64,000 nucleotides of DNA, taken from assembly GCF_034424315.1 (NCBI RefSeq), contig NZ_CP139972.1:4464001-4528000 (forward strand), written 5' to 3'. The DNA is from Chitinophaga sancti (GTDB lineage Bacteria; Bacteroidota; Bacteroidia; Chitinophagales; Chitinophagaceae). Below the pieces are notes generated by a model. That model had not been told where the DNA came from and searched no databases. It saw nothing but the letters and a program-made list of their open reading frames with translations. The position numbers were made by a program, and so were the translations under genes. The first letter of the stretch is position 1; every line of letters begins with the position of its first letter. Shown piece by piece: positions 55,059 to 64,000 of the stretch.

Positions 55059-55220
55059 CAATTTCGAAAAACCTTATACAACTATATATCTATTACTAAA
55101 ACTCCACTTTTAAGGAATACCATTTTTTTCATAAATTAATGTTACTTTTTCCAGGATCTGCAATAGTATTATTTGTGCTTTTAAAGCCTCCTCATTTTCC
55201 AATTAAAATCAATACTTTCA

Positions 55221-57086
55221 ATGAAAAGAAATTTTGTAACCCTATTCTTTACTGTTATTTATCTTTTTATATGCTCTTTCCTACAGGCACAAACAGTCTA
55301 TCATGTATCGACTAAAAGTGGAAATGATGGAAATGACGGATCCTCAACTAAACCTTTTAAAACAATTAGTGCTGCCAGCCTAAAATCAAAACCTGGAGAC
55401 ATTATCAATGTACATGAAGGAACTTATAGAGAAGAAATAAACCCTGCCATAGGTGGTAACTCAGATAATATGAGAATTACCTATCAGGCAGCAAAAAATG
55501 AAACGGTTGTAATCAAAGGTTCTGAAATCATTAAAGGATGGGAGAAACTAGGAGAGAATACATGGAAAGTAAATGTGTCCAATAAACTATTTGGAAATTT
55601 TAATCCATATAAAGATACTATTTACGGCGATTGGTTTTATGGTAAAAAAAGACCAAATCATACAGGAGAGGTTTACCTGGATGAAGCAAGGTTGACTGAG
55701 GCTGCTACTAAAGCAGAAGTAATGAAAAAGCAGGATGGAGAGCTATATTGGTTTGGGGAAGTAGGTATAGACAGTACAACTATCTGGGCACAATTTGGAA
55801 ACGCAAACCCTAATCAACATACCGCAGAAATCAATGTAAGGCAAAGCATCTTCTATCCCAGAAAAACCGGCATTAACTATATCACCGTCCGCGGCTTTAT
55901 CATGCGCCATGCCGCTACACCATGGGCACCTCCTACCGCAGAGCAAATTGGTTTAATTGGTACCAATTGGAGCAAAGGCTGGATCATTGAAAACAACGAA
56001 ATAAGTGATTCCAAATGTTCCGGCATTGCTTTAGGAAAATACGGTGACGAATGGGATAATAAAGCTGAATCAGCAGAAGGCTATGTCGGCACTATCAACC
56101 GAGCCTTAAAAAATGGCTGGAATAAAGATAATATCGGTCACCACATAGTAAGACATAATAAAATTTATAACTGCGAGCAGGCTGGTATAGTAGGTAGTTT
56201 AGGATGTTCCTTCAGCACTGTAACAGATAACATTATCTACAATATCCATATCAGGAAATTATTCACAGGAGCAGAAATGTCTGCCATTAAATTTCACGGT
56301 GCCATTGACATGGAAATCAGCAGGAATTTAATCTATCATAATGATCGTGGTATCTGGCTGGATTGGATGGCGCAAGGCACCAGGGTTTCTCAAAATTTAC
56401 TATTTGACAATGGGAATTATGATCTTTTCCTGGAAGTAGATCATGGACCATTCATCATTGACAACAATATATTCTTATCTCCCAGATGCCAAAGAGTACT
56501 GGCTCAGGGTGGTACTTATGCACATAACCTGTTCGCCGGTTATATGTTTATCGAAAATTTTGATGACAGGCTCACCCCATTCATGAAACAGCATTCAACT
56601 GAAATTGCCGGGTTACAAAGCAACCCTCCAGGTGATTTCAGGTATTACAATAATATATTCGTTGGATACACCAGTAACCTGCGTAATTATGATACCGCAT
56701 CACTACCCTTATGGATGGATGGAAATGTATTTATAGCAGGTGCTCAACCAGCTGATAAAGAGACATTCCCGGTTTGGAGCAATATATATAACCCCAATCT
56801 AAGTATCGTCTCTAAAAACGACGGTCTCTATCTCTCCATCAAACTAGACAAAACCTGGAAAGAATTCCAACACCGGAGACTAGTAAAAACCGACATGCTA
56901 GGTCGCACCATCTATTCAAACCTCCCATTCGAAGCCCCCGATGGCTCGCCTATCACCCTGGACACTGATTACCTGAACCAGAAACGTGATAACACCAACC
57001 CATTCCCCGGCCCATTCGAATGGAAAGACAACACCAACAATACACAACTCATAAAAGTCTGGTCAAACTGGAGTAAGGCGCACTAG
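55221..57086 (+). CDS. Secreted right-handed parallel beta-helix protein
   Basis: A 621-residue protein with a signal peptide (FFTVIYLFICSFLQAQ). Then VYHVSTKSGNDGNDGSSTKP opens the DUF1565-like start of a beta-helix, with PGDIINVHEGTYREEI. Repeated coils run through residues 200-450 (WIIENNEISDSKCSGIALGK; HHIVRHNKIYNCEQAGIVGS; ISRNLIYHNDRGIWLDWMAQ). Such proteins are often polysaccharide lyases or glycosidases (for example GH141-like) or carbohydrate-binding; conserved acidic residues in the coils fit catalysis, but I cannot name the family. It is probably part of carbohydrate use with the esterase at 52957. AraC-type and FecI/FecR genes follow convergently. Confidence 0.75.
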   Translation: MKRNFVTLFFTVIYLFICSFLQAQTVYHVSTKSGNDGNDGSSTKPFKTISAASLKSKPGDIINVHEGTYREEINPAIGGNSDNMRITYQAAKNETVVIKGSEIIKGWEKLGENTWKVNVSNKLFGNFNPYKDTIYGDWFYGKKRPNHTGEVYLDEARLTEAATKAEVMKKQDGELYWFGEVGIDSTTIWAQFGNANPNQHTAEINVRQSIFYPRKTGINYITVRGFIMRHAATPWAPPTAEQIGLIGTNWSKGWIIENNEISDSKCSGIALGKYGDEWDNKAESAEGYVGTINRALKNGWNKDNIGHHIVRHNKIYNCEQAGIVGSLGCSFSTVTDNIIYNIHIRKLFTGAEMSAIKFHGAIDMEISRNLIYHNDRGIWLDWMAQGTRVSQNLLFDNGNYDLFLEVDHGPFIIDNNIFLSPRCQRVLAQGGTYAHNLFAGYMFIENFDDRLTPFMKQHSTEIAGLQSNPPGDFRYYNNIFVGYTSNLRNYDTASLPLWMDGNVFIAGAQPADKETFPVWSNIYNPNLSIVSKNDGLYLSIKLDKTWKEFQHRRLVKTDMLGRTIYSNLPFEAPDGSPITLDTDYLNQKRDNTNPFPGPFEWKDNTNNTQLIKVWSNWSKAH

Positions 57087-57106
57087 CGCCTTACTCTCCA
57101 AAAAAT

Positions 57107-58093
57107 CTACTTCAAAAACACATCCCACCCATACCACTCCTCCAACCTCCCCCTCATCTCCTCCACCCCCTTAAACCCCGTCACCTTCACAATATCCTCC
57201 ATCTTCGACCTCCCCTCCACCACCAAATGCCACACCATCATCATCTTCACCATATTCACATACTCCCCTATCGATATCGCAAAATGCTGCCTAAACCCAT
57301 GATCTATCTCCTCCAACGGTATATTATACATATACGCCAAATAAGGCAATGAATGATCCTTATGCGGATGATCACTCAAATAATTAAACAAATTATGATA
57401 ACTATCCGCATTCAACATACTCGTATACACAAACGGCTGCAACGCATCCGCATGCTGATTCGCAAAATTCAAAAGAATATCCGTCACACATCGTTGCCTA
57501 AAATGCAGCCCCGCCTGCCCCCCATACTTACAAGTCATCACCTGCTGTATCAACTTATCACACACCCCATTCACATGATAAGGCCTTGAATTAATCCTCG
57601 TAGACACCCTCGGATGCACGCCGTGCATCATCACATCTAACTGCGGATATTTCTTCACCAACTCCGCCAAAACCACCGGCTGAATATTAATATGAAAAGA
57701 AAACACCTTCTTCTCCGCCGCCATCGGTATCCGATGCAACTGCCCAGGGAACAGATAAAACCCGCTACACTCCCGCTCATCCAACGTATACCCTGCCTTC
57801 GGCACCGCCAGACTATCCTCAAACATAAACTGCAAAGTAAACACCGGCACCGGTGTATAAGACCGTATCAATATATTATCCTTGGCCAATACATCATGCA
57901 GCCAAACAGAAAACGGTCCTAACAGCAAATGCTGTGATAACATATCACACTCCGCATCCTGCCTAAAATATACGCCCGCATCAGGTAAAAGTAATGCCTG
58001 GTATTCAATCGGAATATCTGCAGGAGACGAATATTTAAAAATGGTTCTTTCGAGTGGTAAACTTTTATTCACGTTATATAATGTGGAATGCAT
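57107..58093 (-). CDS. AraC-family-like transcriptional regulator, copy 2
   Basis: A 328-residue paralogue of the regulator at 51756: ALLLPDAGVYFRQDAECDML, FSVWLHDVLAKDNILIRSYT, RPYHVNGVCDKLIQQVMTC, and a C-terminal HTH-like region with VEGRSKMEDIVKVTGFKGVE. The last HTH is shorter and more diverged than the AraC standard, so DNA recognition may differ. Codon use is GC- and C-rich relative to the GT-C island. It lies 39 bases after the fecR-type gene and could be cotranscribed with it. It converges on the beta-helix gene with only 20 bases between. Confidence 0.72.
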   Translation of the reverse strand: MHSTLYNVNKSLPLERTIFKYSSPADIPIEYQALLLPDAGVYFRQDAECDMLSQHLLLGPFSVWLHDVLAKDNILIRSYTPVPVFTLQFMFEDSLAVPKAGYTLDERECSGFYLFPGQLHRIPMAAEKKVFSFHINIQPVVLAELVKKYPQLDVMMHGVHPRVSTRINSRPYHVNGVCDKLIQQVMTCKYGGQAGLHFRQRCVTDILLNFANQHADALQPFVYTSMLNADSYHNLFNYLSDHPHKDHSLPYLAYMYNIPLEEIDHGFRQHFAISIGEYVNMVKMMMVWHLVVEGRSKMEDIVKVTGFKGVEEMRGRLEEWYGWDVFLK

Positions 58094-58132
58094 GGTGAAT
58101 GTAAATGGGGTTCCAGTAAATAAAAATGGATG

Positions 58133-59215
58133 TTATTTGAGATGCAGTACGCTGTCTTTGTCAAAATAATATTCTAAGCGACCCATAAATTTTAATCCTT
58201 CCAGAAAGCTGGTTATCGGCTTATTTCTGTCCATCGCACCACTAAAACGGCGATCCCCTGCCGCCGGGGTATCATTCACTACTTCCACCCCATACCATCT
58301 TGAAATAAGGCCGGCAAGGGCCGTTAAAGTTGTATCACTAAAGAGGAATACGCCACTCCGCCATGCCAACACATCCTCCGCTTCAAAAGGCGCCTCCGTC
58401 AATTTCGTTCCGGGATTATAACACACCGCAAAACCAGGATGTAATAACAAAGAATCATCCCCGGTCCTCATCCGCACAGCTCCACTCACCAATGACACCG
58501 TCACCTTACCATACGTATTCACATTAAACTCCGTTCCCAATACCTCAATCGCGCCATTCGCCACATGCACAATAAAAGGCCGCGCAGCATCCTTCGCTAC
58601 TTTCACATACGCCTCTCCGTTAATCCTGATCTCCCTGCTAATATCATCAAACGCCATTGGAAACGTCATTTTCGAACCCGCATTCAATTGCACCGTACTC
58701 CCATCTGCCAATATAATTGTATACTCCTTTCCCGCAGGCACCACTAAACTCGCCCGCCCCTCACCACCGGTATAGGATAAACGATTCGAATCATTCCGAA
58801 GCACCACATTTCCCACCTGTTGCACCGCAGCACCCAATTGCACCACCTCCCCATCCGGCATCTCCAAAGTTACCTCCCTGGAAACGGCAGCCATTGCATG
58901 CTCACTCCCCGCAGGTGCAAATAATAGATAAGCACCTAAAAGCACCAACACAGACGCCGCAATACTAAGCACAGTCAACATCCGCCGCCGCTTCTTCTCC
59001 CGCACCCGCTCCCAGACCATATCTACTGTCAGCGTTTCCGGCAACCTATCCAAAACAGGATTGTTCCCATACTCCGCATATAAGTCATTACGAATGGCAA
59101 GCGCTTCCGGATCCTGCGCAAGGATATTTTTGAGGGTAGCACTATCTTCCGGTGTAATGACTCCTGCTATCTCATCCAACACTAATTGTTCTAAATATTC
59201 CGGACTTACAGACAT
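58133..59215 (-). CDS. FecR-type anti-sigma factor
   Basis: A 360-residue anti-sigma factor. Cytoplasmic part (residues 1-75, with LVLDEIAGVITPEDSATLKN), one span (about 77-97, MLTVLSIAASVLVLLGAYLL), then the FecR domain with GKEYTIILADGSTVQLNAGS, REIRINGEAYVKVAKDAARP and VLGTEFNVNTYG. A DUF4974-type C-terminus ends RLEYYFDKDSVLHLK. It pairs with the sigma gene at 59301, 85 bases upstream. No TonB receptor follows; an AraC-type gene does. Confidence 0.92.
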   Translation of the reverse strand: MSVSPEYLEQLVLDEIAGVITPEDSATLKNILAQDPEALAIRNDLYAEYGNNPVLDRLPETLTVDMVWERVREKKRRRMLTVLSIAASVLVLLGAYLLFAPAGSEHAMAAVSREVTLEMPDGEVVQLGAAVQQVGNVVLRNDSNRLSYTGGEGRASLVVPAGKEYTIILADGSTVQLNAGSKMTFPMAFDDISREIRINGEAYVKVAKDAARPFIVHVANGAIEVLGTEFNVNTYGKVTVSLVSGAVRMRTGDDSLLLHPGFAVCYNPGTKLTEAPFEAEDVLAWRSGVFLFSDTTLTALAGLISRWYGVEVVNDTPAAGDRRFSGAMDRNKPITSFLEGLKFMGRLEYYFDKDSVLHLK

Positions 59216-59300
59216 TGTAAAATGTGAATAATGTGGAAATTATTGGTTTCAGGCTATCATCCCCAATGTATAGCCATAATCGTTACAAAATACTCAATTT

Positions 59301-59852
59301 TCAGGATAAGCGGTGTTTCAGGTTCTTTCGCAGAATTTTTAATGCCCGATGTATGTGGTTTTTGACAGACTGTACATTAATATCCATCTCCACAGCGATT
59401 TCCCGTAAGCTCTTGTCCTGTAAGTAAAGCTGCTCAAATGCCAGTCTACTGGCTGGGGTAATACTATTCATTGCATCTTCTAATTGTTGTCCCAATTCTT
59501 TATTTTCTATAGGAAGTTTTGATGTCTCGGTATCTGCCGTCCAGGTGTAATACTGCCTGTGATTCCTCGCAGAATTACACTTGCGGAGGTGGTCTACAAC
59601 CTTATTACGTACCACCCTTACCAGGTATGGCTTCAGACAGTCGCCTATTTGTAAGGTCGCTCTTTTATTCCACAACCACAGGAACACCTCCTGCACAATA
59701 TCATTCGACTCCTCTTCCTGCTGTAAACGGCTATACGCTTCAAGAAATAAACGTTTTCGGTAACGCTCAAATATTACATTGAACGCCTCCTCACTATTTG
59801 CTTGCAGTAACAAAAATAATTGCTCGTCGTTATAGCTGCTTAAATTTTGCAT
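59301..59852 (-). CDS. FecI-type ECF sigma factor
   Basis: A 183-residue ECF sigma factor: region 2 with FNVIFERYRKRLFLEAYSRL and ESNDIVQEVFLWLWNKRATL, region 4 with FEQLYLQDKSLREIAVEMDI and the HTH NVQSVKNHIHRALKILRKNL. Full length. It forms a pair with the fecR-type gene downstream. Its predicted target genes cannot be read from sequence. Confidence 0.9.
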   Translation of the reverse strand: MQNLSSYNDEQLFLLLQANSEEAFNVIFERYRKRLFLEAYSRLQQEEESNDIVQEVFLWLWNKRATLQIGDCLKPYLVRVVRNKVVDHLRKCNSARNHRQYYTWTADTETSKLPIENKELGQQLEDAMNSITPASRLAFEQLYLQDKSLREIAVEMDINVQSVKNHIHRALKILRKNLKHRLS

Positions 59853-60147
59853 AACGATAATTGTATTTCAGCCTTGTTGTGTAACTATCCCCCGTTGGTT
59901 TCTCACATGACTCACATTGATCAGACTGACACAATATATAAATTTTAATTTATCCCAAATAGTTCGTTCTACTAATTATTCCCACTAAACTAGTAAATAG
60001 CGGTTAGACTTAGGTTAACTTATTGTTAATGGGAGCAGAGTTTGTCTATGACCGGCAATAGGTATCACCTGTCAGGATATATTATTGCTGACAACAGGTG
60101 AAATATTTTACGTGAAATTTATAAAGGGAATGCAGCACAATGATAGG

Positions 60148-60690
60148 TCACACGACTAATTTCAATTCTTCTCTCAGGACTTTCAAAGCCCGGCTGGTTT
60201 GGTTTCTCACCACCTGTGTACAAATATTTAAGCTCGATGCTATCTCACTACAACTTTTATCCTCCATGTATGCCAGTTCAAATATTTTACGGCAGGCAGG
60301 AGCGCTGATCTTTTGTAGTGCATGATAGATCTGATGACCTAATTCTTTGCTTTCCAGGTAATGTAATCCGCATTCTTCCTGCAGGCTATTCCAAAGGTAG
60401 TTTTCATACTTTCTGGCAACAGCTTTGGTTCTGCACTTGTACGCATACTGAAAATGTACTGCCTTCAAAAAATAGTGTTTCACAGGAATCCCCGACGGGA
60501 TATGGTTTCGCCGGTGCCAGAACGATGCAAAGATCTCCTGGACAATGTCTTCGGCTTCCTGGTGGTTCAATAGTTTTTTTCTCGCAACAGCCAGCATGAC
60601 TGAATAGTAACGGGTGTAGAGTATGGTAAAGGCGCCTTCCCCTCCTTTCTTTACCAGCTCTAACAATTCTGAGTCGGTTAAATGTAACAT
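60148..60690 (-). CDS. FecI-type ECF sigma factor without FecR partner
   Basis: A 180-residue ECF sigma factor similar in layout to the one at 26046: FTILYTRYYSVMLAVARKKL, HQEAEDIVQEIFASFWHRRN, IPVKHYFLKAVHFQYAYKCR, and region 4 FELAYMEDKSCSEIASSLNI with NQTSRALKVLREEL. The KHYxxKAVHxQYAYKCR stretch is shared with 26046, so these two are closer to each other than to 59301. There is no fecR gene on either side: downstream is the 296-base gap to the divergently oriented start region of 59852, upstream is the 60885 gene. It is either an orphan or acts with a FecR elsewhere. Confidence 0.88.
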   Translation of the reverse strand: MLHLTDSELLELVKKGGEGAFTILYTRYYSVMLAVARKKLLNHQEAEDIVQEIFASFWHRRNHIPSGIPVKHYFLKAVHFQYAYKCRTKAVARKYENYLWNSLQEECGLHYLESKELGHQIYHALQKISAPACRKIFELAYMEDKSCSEIASSLNICTQVVRNQTSRALKVLREELKLVV

Positions 60691-60884
60691 AGCTGCTCCT
60701 TAATCGGAGACTGCGGCAAAAAGTACTGTTGGAACTTATTGAGTAAGGGCACTCACTTCAATGAGTAGTTCCTATTCAGTGCATTAAAAATCATGTCAGA
60801 CAGGTGCTTGAAATAATTATCTAAGACATCTTCATTCTCTCCTAAAATATCAAAGGAATTAACTGCATAAACCCGGAGGCCTGA

Positions 60885-61418
60885 TTAATTTTGTAAGACG
60901 GACGTATTACTGGTAGAATCCACACTATCATTACTATAGGTAGAATCAGTTAATATGAGACAATATTTATTGTATTTCCAGAAAGCGATCGGATCGATCA
61001 AACGCAATTCACGATCCTGAATAACAAAGGAAGATGATTGTCTTACAGGATATACCCCTTTAATAGGATATGGGGCATTATATATCAGTCTGCCTTCAGG
61101 ATAGGTCACTACCTCCGTATCTAATGCACTGTACACCTCTTCGATCGGCAATTGCCTCAATAGATTTTCCTTGATGAAAGAAACGTGGACTACGCTTCCC
61201 TTTGTAACTCTATCCGCATATTCAGTCATCACCCCACGCAGTTGGTCTCTTTCAGTTGTAACCGAGTCCAACTCTATAGAAAGCAAAGCAACCTTTTGGA
61301 CAAGGGTATCCACTTGAAATTGAAGGTAAACGTTATTGTCTGTTTGCTGGCAGCCATCAGACTTTAATAGCAGCATAATAAATACTCCTCCCAATAGCAA
61401 AAATATTTTTCTTTTCAT
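60885..61418 (-). CDS. Unrecognised exported protein, operon partner 2
   Basis: A 177-residue protein with an N-terminal hydrophobic helix (KIFLLLGGVFIMLLL) followed by KSDGCQQ, which could be a lipoprotein-like or simple signal. Then comes a predicted coiled coil (residues 30-65, VDTLVQKVALLSIELDSVTT) and a mixed C-terminal half with Ser/Asn/Thr-rich tail. Its ATG overlaps the stop of the preceding gene (ATGA, 61415-61418), a sign of translational coupling. Function unknown. Confidence 0.6.
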   Translation of the reverse strand: MKRKIFLLLGGVFIMLLLKSDGCQQTDNNVYLQFQVDTLVQKVALLSIELDSVTTERDQLRGVMTEYADRVTKGSVVHVSFIKENLLRQLPIEEVYSALDTEVVTYPEGRLIYNAPYPIKGVYPVRQSSSFVIQDRELRLIDPIAFWKYNKYCLILTDSTYSNDSVDSTSNTSVLQN

Positions 61419-62065
61419 ACCAGGAAACTAAAAGGAATTTGCCCTCTAAAGCTATTAGAATCTATGTTTATGAATCCCCACTTATTACTGATACCAAAAC
61501 GGATTTCAACGATCCCTTTTTCTCTGTTATAATAGGAAGAAGAACGTATTTTGGAGCTTTTGTCCCTATATATCTCATTGACAGGGAGGAACATCTCCGT
61601 ATTTGCACTTTTACTTGCTCCATTCTGATTTAGTATTTTCCTGGCTGCCTGAGACACCCCGTCTATCTCATTCTTTTGGAAGGTAGCGACATTTTCATAC
61701 AGGCCATTGCTGTTAAGGCTGTACATCGGCACATCATATTTGCCGGACTTATTGTAATTCGATACCGATTTTACCGGATATAAAAAACTATTGCTTCCAA
61801 CAGCAACAACATTAGACGGATACATTTGCTTATCTCTATAAGCTTCATTTCTACGATGAATCTCATCTTTGTTTTCATCATTCATGCCGACCAATTCCTT
61901 AATAAGCTCTTCGATCGGTTTTAAAAAAACGTCCATAATAATGGCTTCTGCTAATTTGGCCAGCAGTTCAATAAACCAGGGGTCTTGTGCCAGTAAGGAT
62001 TGAGGAGAAAGGAGAGCACCACCGGCTAATAGGCTAGTCGCTTTTAAAAAATCTTTACGATCCAT
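61415..62065 (-). CDS. Unrecognised exported protein, operon partner 1
   Basis: About 216 residues from Met 62065; the longer frame from 62104 adds a non-signal-like stretch. The N-terminus DRKDFLKATSLLAGGALL then SPQSLLAQ is Tat-like (an RK pair before FLK) or Sec-type with an AQ end. The mature part has an amphipathic helix (ELLAKLAEAIIMDVFLKPIE) and a later beta-rich region (KGIVEIRFGISNKWGFINID). No family recognised. It is coupled to the 60885 gene by a 4-base overlap, so the two products probably act together in the envelope. Confidence 0.65.
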   Translation of the reverse strand: MDRKDFLKATSLLAGGALLSPQSLLAQDPWFIELLAKLAEAIIMDVFLKPIEELIKELVGMNDENKDEIHRRNEAYRDKQMYPSNVVAVGSNSFLYPVKSVSNYNKSGKYDVPMYSLNSNGLYENVATFQKNEIDGVSQAARKILNQNGASKSANTEMFLPVNEIYRDKSSKIRSSSYYNREKGIVEIRFGISNKWGFINIDSNSFRGQIPFSFLV

Positions 62066-62487
62066 GTGACAATCTTTGGAGAATACAATAAACAAATAGA
62101 ACAAATCAGGCCATTCAATAAATATTATTAGTAACTGTCAAGCCTGAAAAATGGTTATCAGCTTGAATGTTGCAGAAAGGCGGGGAAGATAACATACAAT
62201 GAAGCGTTAATGAAGAGATCATAAATTATATTTATTAATATATTATTTCTCCATCCATTGCCCCTATTCAACGATTATTGGAAAAATGACCCGCTCATCG
62301 CAACCCTATCTCTAATTCCTAAATAATGTACCTATCTCCAAATTATTTCACTCGCTTTATCTCCTAATTTTGTACTAACGAAAGCTTTTTTCATTTCTAT
62401 CATCCATTTCTAGTTTCCCACCTAATAGCTACATTCTGGTTAGAAATTTTGCTTTTTTCTTCATCAAAGATCCCATTGGAACACTTG

Positions 62488-62518
62488 AGTAACTTCGGGA
62501 TAGTATCCCGGAGTTACT
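62488..62518. terminator. Hairpin beside the AraC remnant
   Basis: AGTAACTTCGGGA (62488-62500) pairs with TCCCGGAGTTACT (62506-62518), one G-T pair, followed by TTTG on the plus strand. The remaining bases of 62105-62533 hold no gene. Confidence 0.6.
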
Positions 62519-62533
62519 TTTGTTAATGCCCCC

Positions 62534-62655
62534 TCACATCGCCCTCCTTAACTCATCCAATTGACCCCTATAATACTTCCTAAAAACCCTATTCAAATTC
62601 CGCTAGTTATCCTACCCCGCAGCACTCGCTATCGCCGAAAGGGATATACCCATAT
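62534..62655 (-). pseudogene. AraC-type regulator C-terminal remnant
   Basis: The minus strand reads GISLSAIASAAG, a stop, then RNLNRVFRKYYRGQLDELRR and AM, ending TGA at 62534. This matches the C-terminal end of the regulator at 51756 (STIANAAGYTNWQTLNREFK, YYGCELDELRRAM). It is joined directly to a broken TIR domain, so a deletion made this junction. Confidence 0.7.
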
Positions 62656-63070
62656 TCATTATAATAAGCGGAAAGAACTGTAATCCTGACAATTCCTCAA
62701 AAGCCCGAAAATCACAATTCCTTACCAACACTGGCAAGATTAAAGAACCATCAGCTGTCGCCCGCTTAAAGAATTCCCCCGACTCTTCTTTTCGGATAAA
62801 AGGAGAAGATAGATGAGCTGCACTCACCAATATAATAGCCGCATCTGCTTTCCGGATATTCTCCCCGATCGTCGCTTTCCAATCCGCGCCCATACCAATA
62901 TCCTTATCCCGCAAAAACTCAATCTTTGCACCTGTTTTCACAGACAAGTGATCCTGCAATCCTTCTATCAACAGAACGCATCCTTACTACTATAAGAAAC
63001 AAAAATCCGGATCTTCCTTTTTTTTGCACCACCTTTTTTATATCGATTATCTTTATCAAGTTTCAGTACA
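62656..63070 (-). pseudogene. TIR-domain remnant
   Basis: RKIRIFVSYSSKDAF (63020-62975) is the first strand and box 1 of a TIR domain, then the frame breaks. It resumes LIEGLQDHLSVKTGAKIEFL, RDKDIGMGADWKATIGENI, ADAAIILVSAAHLSSPFI, with the usual catalytic-type region, and stops after EELSGLQFFP where it meets AraC sequence. No usable start codon was found and the rest of the protein is missing, so it cannot be functional. It follows the NACHT-like gene by about 30 bases on the same strand. Confidence 0.75.
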
Positions 63071-63101
63071 TGAACCTACTCTTTCTTCTACTACCCGCCC
63101 A

Positions 63102-64000
63102 TTACCCATGCTTCATCTTATAATCACTGATCTGCATAAATGCCAGTTTAAACTCAAACGCCACATCATCAAGATTCCCCACCCGCCTTGTAAAATCTGA
63201 TAATTCCTGAGGTCCTGTATTATGTTCATCATACAACTTCGAAGCAGCCAGATACTCCGCCAGCGTATCAATATTAAATCGCAAATATGATGTAGCCAAT
63301 GATTCCCTTCGCGTCAGTATCCCATTATCGACAAATCGTTGAATAGGATCACCAGCCATATTGCCATACACCTCAAATATCGCCTTCCAGGCATCCCTCT
63401 CCAGAAAATCCTGCGGCAGGAAATTATTCGCTACAGACATCCTGCCTAACAATTCCGCTATCTGCAGCATTTCCTGCTTAGGTAGATAGTTAGCCGCTGC
63501 GGGATTTTTCGGATTAACATGCACCAGGTACTGATAATATACATCCGGTATAGAATCGGGCATTTCAGTTAGTATTGTTTGAAAATCCCTTTCATCATTC
63601 CCCTCTTTTTTCAAAGCAATTTCTATAATCAGTTTTACCAATATCGGGGTCACGGGTGTCCTGCTATTATGCCCTTCTATGATATTCACTATTTTTTCAG
63701 CAAATGAAAGTTGCTCCCGGCTATTCTGTAATGGATGGCCGGGATAAATATTGAGATAGGTAGTTATAAAATGTAACAGGTTGTTCGAATTAAGCGGAGA
63801 AGGATATAAATAAATCCCTTCCTTCACTTGCAGATCAATCGGCTGTCGCGCCGTAATGATTAATGCATTGACAGGCGTAGTGGTATGAAGCGTTTTAAAA
63901 TAGTCTTGTATTGCGGAAGGCCGTTCAGATAATGAATCCACAACAATCACCAGATGTTGATTTTTCAATAGCAATTTTACGAAGTCCTCATGAATTGCAT
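63102..64000 (-). CDS. NACHT/STAND-type NTPase (5' part outside window)
   Basis: About 300 residues, open to the window end, so the N-terminus and the P-loop lie beyond 64000. HEDFVKLLLKNQHLVIVVDS is the strand and Walker B of a STAND/NACHT NTPase, followed by NALIITARQP (sensor) and VTPILVKLIIEIALKK. The winged-helix-like part ends LATSYLRFNIDTLAEYLAAS, a motif seen in NACHT proteins. STAND proteins are often intracellular sensors in defence, usually with an effector such as TIR. The TIR remnant follows directly, so this was probably a TIR-linked defence locus, now damaged. Confidence 0.7.
   Translation of the reverse strand, partial: AIHEDFVKLLLKNQHLVIVVDSLSERPSAIQDYFKTLHTTTPVNALIITARQPIDLQVKEGIYLYPSPLNSNNLLHFITTYLNIYPGHPLQNSREQLSFAEKIVNIIEGHNSRTPVTPILVKLIIEIALKKEGNDERDFQTILTEMPDSIPDVYYQYLVHVNPKNPAAANYLPKQEMLQIAELLGRMSVANNFLPQDFLERDAWKAIFEVYGNMAGDPIQRFVDNGILTRRESLATSYLRFNIDTLAEYLAASKLYDEHNTGPQELSDFTRRVGNLDDVAFEFKLAFMQISDYKMKHG

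Noticed and set aside
57353..58968. Several plus-strand ORFs rich in Pro, His, Arg and Thr opposite the AraC- and FecR-type genes
   Set aside because: They are antisense to well-supported genes and result from the GC- and C-rich codon use there.

Overview
The window reads as a Bacteroidota chromosome, most likely Chitinophagaceae (Chitinophaga-like). The reasons are FecI-type ECF sigma factors paired with FecR anti-sigma factors (three sigma genes, two FecR), short AraC-type regulators of a Bacteroidota style, a lone LytTR regulator, signal peptides ending in AQ/SQ, and AT-rich intergenic DNA with long bipartite terminator hairpins. This placement is inferred from gene content; no rRNA or tRNA gene was found.

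Layout. (1) 1-9.4 kb: the 3' part of a thioredoxin-fold gene, then stacked insertion sequences: an IS3 remnant split by an intact IS21, an IS630, an istA fragment, an IS66 and decayed IS3 pieces. (2) 9.4-21 kb: three paralogous multi-pass GT-C-like membrane proteins separated by IS debris, including an ISL3 transposase pseudogene split by a second IS66 (8-bp target duplication) and an intact IS3. (3) 21-25.7 kb: a higher-GC block with a LytTR regulator, a small HTH-like protein, three unrecognised or replication-like genes and a DnaC-like ATPase. (4) 26-27.7 kb: a FecI/FecR pair without a TonB receptor. (5) 28-51 kb: a glycan-type island with two GT2 lipid-linked sugar synthases, two more family-A GT-C proteins, two family-B GT-C proteins, a DUF218 protein, a GH116-like glycosidase, one intact and one wrecked UbiA-type phosphoribosyl-polyprenyl transferase, a second IS630, and a three-level nest (UbiA pseudogene split by IS4, itself split by a second IS21). 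(6) 51-64 kb: an IS4 vestige, two AraC-type regulators, an esterase, two tandem small secreted proteins (a third lies at 38.6 kb), a beta-helix protein, FecI/FecR, another FecI, a two-gene exported-protein operon, and a ruined TIR/NACHT locus running off the window end.

How it may fit together (inference). GT2 enzymes and UbiA-type phosphoribosyl transferases build polyprenyl-phosphate-linked sugars, and GT-C enzymes use such donors on the periplasmic side. The island therefore looks like a set for building or decorating a surface glycan or lipid, with GT-C genes multiplied as scattered, mostly single-gene units in both orientations. Heavy IS traffic has both brought in and destroyed genes, and many IS pieces are visible only by joining translations across insertions and frameshifts.
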